From Nannobrachium achirus (Eukaryota; Chordata; Actinopteri; Myctophiformes; Myctophidae), in the NCBI GenBank assembly GCA_963921795.1, contig OY997645.1, positions 34,606,082-34,670,081 on the forward strand: a stretch of 64,000 nucleotides of DNA, in the 5' to 3' direction. This document shows, piece after piece, positions 47,380 to 64,000 of this stretch (positions within the stretch are counted from its first letter, which is position 1; each line of letters starts with the position of its first letter). The notes under the pieces are model-generated. The model saw only the letters and a program-made list of their open reading frames with translations, was not told where the DNA came from and did not search any database. A program made the translations under genes and the position numbers.

Positions 47380-49235
47380 GTTCCAGAAATGGGCGGCTTG
47401 AATTACCTCGTCCCTTTGGAATCATCTGCATCGAAACCTCTGCTGTATTTACAGTAAATTAAAAAAAGTTTAAAAAAAAAGTAAAGTTTGGATGTTAAGT
47501 ATATATTTCTTTTTTCTAGTTCTTTCTCACATTTTCATCTCATATGCTGGTTTCAATATGTATTATGTTGAGTACTGACATTTAATAATTTTGTATTTGC
47601 AACTGTATTAATTTGTTTGTATGCTCTTTAATTATGTGGACCTCAGGAAGACATAGATATGGCACCAGCTAATGGGGATCCTTAATAAAAATCAAATCAA
47701 AAGGTCAGAAAAAGCGTAAGTCTGACCTCATATTTATTAAAACAAATTAAGAAAATATTGTTTAGGTTGGGTAATAAATGTAAATGCTAAAAATGTTCCA
47801 GTATTCCCACATCAATACATTATGTCTTGTCTTGTCCAGTCCTCCACCACACTTTAAAATACATACTGTAGGGCGGTACTGTGTACCCACCGCAGCCAAC
47901 CTGACATCACCCTCCCTCCACATGCAGACTCCCGCCCACTCCTCTTTCTCACATAAGACCTTACCTGTATCTGGGACTCCACTGCACTGCCGTGTTGTCT
48001 TTCTGCTGTATATCCCTCGCGCCCGAGAGCAGCTTTCTTGTGCCTGACCAAGCTCAGAGTTTTCTCTCTATGCCTCTGCTACATACTCAAAACTGGCACG
48101 GTGCTGTTTCGCAGTACAAAACACAGCCCATCTGCAAAGAGAGAGGGAGGGACGAGAGAGAAGAGGAGCAAGGAGGAGAGGAAAAGAGGTGGACATGAAA
48201 AAAGAGAGGGAGAGAGATTGCCTTCATAATGCAGATTGTCATGGGGGCCACATTCTCGGTAAGCCAATACATGTGGAGTAAAAAATCTCTGTCATCTGAG
48301 TGACTTAAACTAATTTGATTCTACGATCCTTCAGAACAACTGCTTCCTTTCCATTCATTTATTCATCTCTAGGCTCCCAAGCTCCAAATCGCAAGCATGG
48401 GCACTATGCACTTATGGTAATTTAAAACCCAATGAGGTTAAGATTAATAACAAAATCTATGCAGGATCTAGTTGAAGCATTATATTAGTATGTGGAAACC
48501 TGCAGCATGATGATATGTCTTTATTTTGCTCCCATCTCTCATATGCATAACATCACACATCAAAACAAAAAAGAGCTACTTGAAAGTGACTGAAGAAGTC
48601 TCTCTTGTAAGTTTGTCAAGTTTTGGATGTGAACTGGCCCAGGTTCTCAACGACCTTTGCTGCGTGTCACTCCCCATCTCTCCCCCCATTTCCTAGCCAA
48701 GACTCCACAATTGTGTTGTACAACTCAGACAGACATTTTAAAACTTTTTAGATCCATATGACAGGACTACTAAGATTTGAGCTGTGCAATAAACACTCAA
48801 GACTGGAGACAGAATTAGTATCATTATGAACTCAAAACATGGTAAAGTAAATGATACATGTTGACATTTTGTATTAAATAACTCTACATTCTGATAGCAA
48901 TCATTGCTATAGACTCAGTGTTTGTTCAGTAACAGGGGTCGCCCCATCTCTCCAGCTCTAGAAAAGAGAAAATGCATTTTCAGGTCGGGATACCAATTTT
49001 AACCAATCAGGAGAGAGAAATAAAATAACACAGGATAAACAAATGGAATTGGAAGTGATGGCACAAAGAAATAAGACAATTTAAACACATCAAATTGAAC
49101 ATGATAAATAGGTACACTCTCTCATGACTGGATGAAATTCAAATTGGCAACCCACCTGAACATTTATGTTCTGTTTATTCAAGAGATGGAGACAGGGAGA
49201 TCCCTGCCATTGAATAAACTCTACAGCAATGACTA
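47380..49235. other. No gene seen; contains repeat fragments
   Basis: Contains a SINE scrap (GACCTTTGCTGCGTGTCACT, 48653-48715 region) and the second copy of the 39.8-kb repeat (48885-49030). GA-rich tract at 48135-48215. Confidence 0.4.
48885..49030. repeat. Dispersed repeat, copy 2 of the pair with 39745-39930
   Basis: Shares CATTCTGATAGCAATCATTG, GTTTGTTCAGTAAC, TTTTCAGGTCGGGATACCAA and CCAATCAGGAGAGAGAA with the 39.8-kb copy. Confidence 0.6.
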
Positions 49236-49240
49236 TCTGG

Positions 49241-49389
<149 letters not shown>

Positions 49390-51480
49390 GTGGTCTTTTT
49401 TGGATTTCGACATCCCTTCTACCAACAGAGAAAAAACATTTTTAACACACATGTATTGACAAAATGTAGTGGGAGGGGTCTATTTCTTATTTAAAAACAA
49501 CTTATTCATGGACCCAACATCAATCAAATACAAATTGGAATCACATTGAAGGAATACTTCCAAAGGTATTCATTTCTGCCCATAGGGGGTGCCACAAATA
49601 CAAAACGTTGATCCATATGGCATAGAAACAGTATTGCTCCACACAGATTCCTTGGGTCGGTTTCTATTGTTTTATAGTTTTTGCACAGAGAACAGTTCAT
49701 TACTCAGTAAAGATTTGTCGTAGCATACTTTTATATTTATGGGAGTGCAGATATTAAATATGTTGAGGACAAATGTTGTCCTCACATCAACACCCGTTGA
49801 GTGGACTGGAGCATGGTGCTGAAAGGATAGCAGATGGACACCAGTGCAATATATCAACAAATCGATATATCAAAAGTAGATTAAAGGGAAAGGGAGTATT
49901 TTCTTGTCCCCGGGGAGGTCAAATTGCTTTTACAGTTTCACCGAGCTGATGGCTGCTCAGATGGCAGGTGAGTGCACAGAACAACACAACAACTCTCATG
50001 GTCTGGGTACAGGCTTGTAAGGAACATCTGCAGCCTGTGGTCACTCAGGTGAGTAGTAGCTGCGTCTCGATGGACCATAGTACCCATGTACTGTAGTATT
50101 TCACTGAACAGAGTGGACTGTGCTGCAGAGCATGCAAGGTTAGATGATGAGTGCAGTTGGGTGACACTCGGGTGAATAGAGGCTGCGATAAACGATAATA
50201 TCGTTTATCGTCCCATCCCTACCTACAACCAACCCATCCCACAAATACATCCGCAAATAGAATAAATTATACTGTACACCCATAATTCAATATTTTTTTA
50301 ATTTTGTCTAATCTATTCGTATTGACTGAAGGAGCCTACACCACTCTTTTCAGAATGACAATTTAGAGGGAATAGTTTTATGGAATTCCCTCTCAACTCA
50401 TACCCATTAACTCCTCTGTGTATCCTACTGTATATACTGTACATTTCTTAAGCTTAATCTTTCAGGTCAATTCTTTCAGACCTGCAATTAATTTAGTAGC
50501 ACTTTTCTGAACCTTCTCAATTTTCAGTTTTGATTTTGTAAGGACACCAGACTGAGCTAACAAATTCAAGATGAGATCTCACCAAGGATATGCATAATGG
50601 TAAAAATCATCATTTACATTTTAAAAGGTTGAGGGGCCAGAGTGAACTGGCAGTCCAGCTTCACATTCAATGGCATTTTCTATACATGAAAGAAATACAA
50701 TGAAGTCCAAGCTCCCCATCTTCACTTAAAGACTTTTTTCTATACCACAATGAATCCAACAGAATACCAATATCACAAGCATATCAAGCGACAGTAATTA
50801 AGCATTGCAGAGCCAACAAGAAAAACATCTAGGCTACCAAATCCGTGTACCTAACGATTCTACCACTGTACCATTTGTAAGTGCAACTTTTAGCCAGAAA
50901 GTCTTTTTACAGGCAAACATTTTCGCTCACACATTTTTCTTTTCATCGACTACACAGATGCTTTTTTGCTCTAAGGGTTTTCAAATTGTATTTCTATTTT
51001 GTTCAATGTTAACATAGCTAAACAGTCGAGTTACCTGACAACATTAACTAGCGAGCTTACCAGAGTTCACTTACGGTATTTGGTGAAGACGACGCTATTA
51101 TTTACACCAGCCTACCTGCTAGCTTGCTGGTTGTTAAACTAATAATGCACTAGGCTGACTGTGTTGACATATTTTAATAGTGTTTAATAGTGTTTTCATT
51201 TGACAACAGTCTCTGTTGAGAGTAGGCTACTTTAGTCTTTAGGGCAAACACCGACGATACCTGACTTGCGTTGCTGTCACTTTAAGGCCAGTGTTGGGTG
51301 ATTACGTCCGCAGCTGTGGCAAATGCACGAATGGCTCGTGCGGTTTGGCAGAAATCAAATGCAGTTTTTGGGAACACGCTTTTAAATGAAAATTTATATC
51401 AATTTAAATCAAAAATGAAAAATGAATAGACAAAACAAAAGCAATGCCTTTGTTTTTGTTTTGCCTATAAGTAATATTTT
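49390..51480. other. No gene seen; hAT-like terminal palindrome near 50190
   Basis: CGATAAACGAT, AAT, ATCGTTTATCG (about 50187-50211) followed by CCCATCCCTA resembles the TAGGGATGGG terminal sequence of hAT elements (minus strand). No other transposon part was seen. Four TAC(A/T)GTA words lie at 50089-50441. Confidence 0.35.
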
Positions 51481-51487
51481 TTTTTAA

Positions 51488-52660
51488 CTAGAAGCAGTGC
51501 TCTTCCGAGCACAGGTCTCCACCAGGCCAGGCGTCTTGGTGGTGCTACTGTATAATAGGCCAATGTAAAAAGGGTGGCATATGTTCTTCACCTTATAGAC
51601 CTTTCATGGCAATCGGACACTGCATGCATGATTTGAGGCATTGTGTTCCAAAAATGTGTTTTGCTAAAGTCTACCTGCTGGTGGCGTTATAACAGGCCAA
51701 TGTGAAAAGGGTAGCATGCATTTGTTCCTTGACATAGTGGGAATATGTGTGGCAAATTTCACGGTAATCGCCAGCTGCGTTGATGATTTGAGGCATTTTG
51801 TTCAAAAACGGAGCAATCCTGCAAACTTTGGAAGCCAATATTAGCCAATAAGGATGGAATATGAAATATCAGATGGATCAGACTTGATCACATGACTATA
51901 GAGATACTGTGTACTGATTTGTGTTATTTTTGGAGAAAATCTGAAGGGAGTAATATCCAAAAATGCGTTTTACATAAATTGGCCAAAAGGTGGCGCTATA
52001 AAAGGCTGATGTGAAAAATGCAGTGAAAAGGTTTTTCCTTGGCCTCTAAGGAGTGCGTGTACAAAGTTTGACACTGATCGGTGGAGTTATAGGTAAAAAC
52101 ACAAATTGGCCTGTTTTAGCGCCACCATGGGGCTGATTTGAACATTTTGACGGGGCATTTCTTCCTCGGCCTAGTGGGAATGTGTGTGTGCGATTTCATG
52201 ATAATTGCACTTTGATTTGAGGCATTTTGTTCAAAACGGCTCAATCCTACAAACTTTGGAAGCCAATCTTAGCCAATTAGGATGGAATATGCAAAATCGG
52301 ATAGATCCATGTCGATCACATGACTGTCGAGATACTGCCTACCGATTTGTAGGATTTTTTGATAAAATCTGTAAGAGTAGGCCTAGTGTACAGAAATGTG
52401 TTTTGCGAACATCGGCCTCATGCCATGGTGGCGCTAGAACAGGCCCATTTGAAAAATGTGGGTCAGAGGTTCTGAATTGGCATCCAGGGAGTGTGTGTGC
52501 TCATTTTGGCAGCGACCGGGCAAACCGCGACTGAGATTAGGTGGTAACAAACTGCGAGGACGCACGCATGGACGGACGGACGGACGGACGGACGGGTAAA
52601 CATACTCTCCCCCATGCCTTCGGCTGGTGGAGACAACTAAACCAAAGTTATTTTCTATCC
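51488..52660 (-). mobile_element. Helitron-like repeat, family B
   Basis: On the minus strand it ends with hairpin GTGCTC, GGAA, GAGCAC, then TGCTTCTAG before TT: the same CTTCTAG-T terminus as family C with a different hairpin. Four modules GTGGCGCTATAANAGGCC (about 51540, 51672, 51992, 52428, with variants) are strung along it and a (GGAC)n array lies at 52566-52596. The core resembles family A (ATCGGCCTCATG, GGAGTGTGTGTGC). The 5' end near CTCCACCAGCCGAAGGC is approximate. Non-coding. Confidence 0.65.
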
Positions 52661-52730
52661 ACAAGTTTCCAACGTCCCATCGTGCATTGCGCAGAAGGTG
52701 AGCGGCACTTCCGGTGTCGCAAATGAGAGT

Positions 52731-52782
52731 GATCTACAAGCTCACAACGGTTGCATCTGCGACGCGACGTGAGCTTGTAGGC
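52731..52782. repeat. Palindrome family H, copy 5
   Basis: Arms GATCTACAAGCTCAC and GTGAGCTTGTAGGC flank a GC-rich centre with GCGACGCGACG. The outer AAAATAGC part is lost. Confidence 0.75.
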
Positions 52783-52799
52783 CTATGTCTGCTGTTCTC

Positions 52800-53175
52800 C
52801 AGATGTGTTCCACAATTCTCGTGGAAACAGGTGGATAGCCTATAATCTTTCACTGCATGGTAGCTTATATTTTTCACAATGACCTTTCCACAGTAATGTA
52901 TAGACTACCAAATGTAGGCTACAGGAAATTAACTACTAATAATTATTTGTTATTAAATAAGTGAATTTAAGTCCAAAAGAGCAGGTGCTTGCAGAGGGCT
53001 ATAATTGTGCCTGTATGGACTGCCCACTGACTGGCTTTTACATTTTAAATTGTTACATTCTTATTCCTGTGAATCTAAATAAAGTTTTATTTTTGATTGA
53101 AGAATTTATTAGAAGGTTGCATAGGAAAAAGTACAGTTTCATGACAGTACAAATCACTGGTACAGCTTTTCGTCT
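52800..53175. other. No recognisable feature
   Basis: AT-rich spacer. Confidence 0.4.
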
Positions 53176-53178
53176 TAA

Positions 53179-53179
53179 T

Positions 53180-53230
<51 letters not shown>
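53179..53230. repeat. (TG)26 microsatellite
   Basis: Pure dinucleotide array. Confidence 0.97.
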
Positions 53231-53232
<2 letters not shown>

Positions 53233-53596
53233 TTATAAAGTATATATTCCAGATATTCCACTGAAGGTCACTACCGCAGGAGGTCTCCAGCGCAGGTGTG
53301 ATTTATTGCTATAATTATATGATGAAGAATTATATTGTTTGCTTTCAGCAACCACACTATCTAACAATTCTGCTCCAGTGCCACCATTTCCTTACACGCA
53401 GTATTAATTAGAGGGGTGCCGGTGTGCTCTCCAAACCCTGTTGTTTCTGACTATACAGTAGAATCAGTAGTAGGCCTACCTAGAATCCATGCCAGACCTA
53501 TTCATTACATGAAATCCTGGAGCTCATACAGCACACACACACTGAAGTTATCACTACTGAGACACTGGGACCTTTTCCAGAAAATATTCAGCCGGC

Positions 53597-53602
53597 TTTA
53601 TT
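53597..53602 (-). terminator. Candidate polyadenylation signal AATAAA of the SEL1L3-like gene
   Basis: On the minus strand AATAAA occurs about 420 nt after the stop codon at 54024. It is the first canonical hexamer I noticed downstream. Cleavage has not been shown; another TTTATT on the plus strand lies near 53301. Confidence 0.35.
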
Positions 53603-53742
53603 ATGCTGTTCAGTAAAAGTTTTCTCATAAAAGGTCAATCCATTCTTTTAAAAATATATGTTTTAGGTCATGCACAAACCATCTTCAGAACAATTGAATA
53701 AGATTCAGTCAATCACAGATTATGATTAAACTGTTAATGCAC

Positions 53743-53797
53743 AGATCTACAAGCTCACAACGCATCCCTTTGTGCCACGCTGTGAGCTTGTAGATCA
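53743..53797. repeat. Palindrome family H, copy 6, in the presumed 3' UTR of the SEL1L3-like gene
   Basis: Arms AGATCTACAAGCTCACA and TGTGAGCTTGTAGATC around a 21-nt centre; CGGCTATTCT follows on the right. It lies between the stop codon (54024) and the AATAAA at 53602, so it would be transcribed into the mRNA if that signal is used. Confidence 0.8.
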
Positions 53798-54023
53798 TCG
53801 GCTATTCTCACTACTTCTTAAACGTTTGATTTCTAATTAAAAAATAAATTGTAAAAAAATGTTTTGGGTCATTTTGGTCATGATTAAAAACAAAATGTCG
53901 GAAACAACAAATTAATAAGGGACCCACAAAAAATTGTTCAGCGACCTACAAATCGCCAGTGTTTGGGAAACTAGTTCCGCTACCAATCCATCCGTGTTGC
54001 AGAAATGATAGTCTTTCTTGTTC

Positions 54024-61752
<7,729 letters not shown>

Positions 61753-61909
61753 CTGTGTATGACGAAAGAAGCAGTGCAGAGTGTCGATAAGGCCATATCT
61801 TAGCAGTAAAAACAAAATATATTTTGCCACATCTAGGGAAAGAAATATATTCCTACCTGTAAACTGAGGCAAACATGGAATAGTGTATGGCAATCCATGG
61901 TCCACAAGG

Positions 61910-62560
61910 TCTTTTCACAAATATGTCCATAAAAATGCATACAAAACTGATCAGCAAAAAGGTAGATAAGTTACGGAACAAAGAAGGAATTAAAAAGGAC
62001 TGACATACAAAGCCCTGAAACAGTCTTACAACCCGGACGTCTTCCTGCTTTACCCGAGTGGTTAAAGTAGGTGCTTACACTACTAGGTAAATATTGAACA
62101 CATGGTCACACCTATTGACATACTGTGGAGATATGTAGAGCATTGTAAAATACATTTCACCATTAATTTTATATTATATGTATATTGTGTATATTGCCAG
62201 GTTTTTGTGTACTGTGTGCCTAATCTGTTGCAGTGCTGGTTTGGAGGGTGGGGTCTGAGATAATCAGGGGAAGGGGAAACACCTGGCCACTGTCTCCCAA
62301 AGACAATAAAATACCTGCTCTGTCACACCATTGTTATCCAGGCCACAGCAGCAGCCACAGAAGAGAATTTCTTTTTGATTTAGTTTGCCTTGCCTTAGCA
62401 CTCAGATAAGAGTAGCCAGCATTACCTGCCTGATGAAGTTGGAAACGAAATGTTTTACTTTATTAAAATCTTTCACCTTTAACAAAATTACTGCTTCTTT
62501 TTGCATACCTCTTCATTTGTTGTGGCCTTACAGTCAGGCCATAACAATATGTAAATTTAA
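61910..62560. other. Upstream flank of the SEL1L3-like coding exons; no first exon recognised
   Basis: No signal-peptide-like ORF was found on the minus strand. GCCTGATGAAGTTGGAAACG (about 62429-62448) is a phrase common in fish repeats. Confidence 0.3.
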
Positions 62561-62564
62561 GCTA

Positions 62565-62603
62565 ATTCGAAACACTTAGAATTGGGATCTAAGTGTTTCG
62601 AAT
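62565..62603. repeat. Perfect 16-bp-arm hairpin
   Basis: ATTCGAAACACTTAGA, loop ATTGGGA, TCTAAGTGTTTCGAAT. Not related to family H. Confidence 0.85.
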
Positions 62604-62609
62604 AGTTCT

Positions 62610-63455
62610 GACCTCCCATTCTTCCGACCCGGCCACCTAAACCTAACCTTAACCCCTAACCTCAGTAAAACTAACGCTGGTGAATGCTAAACTGGTGAAA
62701 TGCTAACCTGCAAACGCTGGTGAATGTTAACGGAACAACGGGAGGTCGAACCTTTGAGAAGACACCAGAGGGGATACCTACAGACAGGGCGGTGCAGCAT
62801 TTACTGTCAAACATATTACAAATACAGTACATTTCCCTTAACAAATCAGATTGACATTGATTCAAAATAGTTTATTGCTATCATGCAGAAGTGCCATAAA
62901 AGTATATAACGTCACAGAAGATGCAAAATGATTTTCTCTGTACAAATATATGTATTCATAAATAGAAGTTCAAAAGGAGAAATAGAGAAATACATAGGGT
63001 GGAGGGAGTCGAATTATCCAGTTGATCCACTCCCCTAACCCAGTAGAGGTTTTGTTACAGCAGATGACATGCATTATTACAGTTCATTGTACTGGGAGCA
63101 GGAAGGCAGACATACACTCACAGAGCAGAATCCAATTACAGCTTCATCGTGCAAAAGATGTACAAATTACATTATTTTAAAGTATCAGTAGAAAATGTGA
63201 TTTCACCCGTCTGCTAAAGAAACAATTTAGAAATGTTTTACATCCATACGATTCTGTTACACAATGGACCCTCTTCACAGCAGACATTTTTGACAGGTAT
63301 ACAAAGCTCAAGCTAATAATGTTAATAGAGGGTGGATTTCACTACATTATGTTCCAGCATGAAGTGAACTACACAGGAACTGTCCATGCTGGCACACATC
63401 AACACCTAAATGATGAACACACCCCCAATAGACCCCTTTCATAGCAACTATATGG
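62610..63455. other. No gene seen
   Basis: Degenerate CCTAAACCTAACC-like words at 62635-62665 and near-duplicate GCTGGTGAATGCTAA / GCTGGTGAATGTTAA phrases. One TACAGTA at 62823. Confidence 0.35.
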
Positions 63456-63463
63456 ACATGATT

Positions 63464-64000
63464 GCGACCGTAGGTCGCAAGTTTAGTATGAACGATCACA
63501 GCTTGTCTGTATGTATGTATCTCTGTCACGCCTGACACTGTGGTTCTATGGGTTTGTCGCTCTGACATCATGCTGTGACGTCACTGTGATGTCAGGGGAA
63601 CCACCCTTAACAGAATCACGCTCTGGCTTCACTGTGATGTCACACTAACAGAATCCCTTTTATGCCCATATACTGTATGGAGTTCCCTGATGTCATCAAT
63701 ATTAAGCCCACATCTAACAGGACGTCATATAGGAATGCCCATATATGGAGGCCACATCGGCCACATACCACACTAACGGCTGGTTCTACAGACAGGGATC
63801 TCCATGTATGGGCATAAAAGGATATGAAGTCAGATGTCATAGACATCATAGGACTTTCACATAACGAATAACTGAGTAAGCATGTTTGGGCTCTCACAGC
63901 ATATCTCCATATACAGTACATGAATCTCCATATATGGGTACCAGGGGTCTCCATATATGGGTAACTGGTCCAATATACATCACTGGCAAGATGGCCAGGT
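63464..64000 (+). mobile_element. Dispersed repeat, family D, copy 2, running to the window edge
   Basis: Begins TTGCGACCGTAGGTCGCAA and shares TTTTATGCCCATATA...TGGAG and TGATGTCATCAATATTAAGC with copy 1 (1532). Contains a perfect TGACGTCA near 63577, many TGTGATGTCA words and several CCATATATGG sites. A CTGTA insertion splits one of them at 63671-63677. The right end is outside the window. Confidence 0.65.

Noticed and set aside
61799..61930. In-frame first exon (MDIFVKRPCGPW...) joined over a 58-nt intron at 61856-61799
   Set aside because: The intron would be unusually short and the peptide is not a signal sequence; the acceptor at 61752 looks better.
62425..62460. Hammerhead ribozyme core (CTGATGA ... 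GAAA)
   Set aside because: The CTGATGA, short GTT/AAC stem and GAAA are present, but I found no convincing stems I and III or cleavage-site UH in the right places.

Overview
The window looks like a stretch of teleost fish nuclear genome. The evidence is one vertebrate-type gene with many short exons and GT-AG introns, very long CA/GT microsatellites, tRNA-derived SINEs of a common teleost type, decayed non-LTR retrotransposons, Tc1/mariner remnants and many small non-autonomous DNA elements. I cannot name the species. No rRNA, tRNA gene, CRISPR array, operon or other prokaryotic feature is present.

Layout. 1-41 kb: essentially a gene desert with microsatellites, two SINEs, LINE scraps, a TTAA-flanked MITE, small palindromic elements, a 2 kb Helitron-like element (13.8-15.8 kb) and copies of a short repeat with GCGACC ends (family A). 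One possible isolated exon lies near 37.5 kb. 41.07-47.38 kb: a giant imperfect inverted repeat. Its left arm was later split by a non-LTR retrotransposon and its right arm by a second Helitron-like copy. 47.4-53.6 kb: more repeats, including a third Helitron-like element on the minus strand. 54.0-61.75 kb, minus strand: a SEL1L3-like gene. I could join 22 coding exons with consistent phases into 1,019 uninterrupted codons; the signal-peptide exon was not found. 62-64 kb: upstream flank with hairpins and another dispersed repeat.

The gene encodes a predicted secretory-pathway or cell-surface protein: an N-terminal beta-rich/LamG-like region, a long run of Sel1-like (TPR-related) repeats and one C-terminal transmembrane segment. 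Nothing else in the window clearly works with it; the surroundings are mobile DNA.

The main unexpected signal is the 7-mer TACAGTA/TACTGTA, found about 70 times by hand count against roughly 12 expected from base composition. It is the canonical excision footprint of Tc1-like transposons (TA-C(A/T)G-TA). In four places a related repeat copy without the extra 5 bp is present in the same window, which shows directly that CAGTA or CTGTA was inserted. Other leads are a dispersed family of about 60-bp palindromes with paired changes in both arms, two Helitron-like copies whose terminal hairpin shows a compensatory base-pair change, and arrays of CCATATATGG (a CArG-box sequence) inside those elements.
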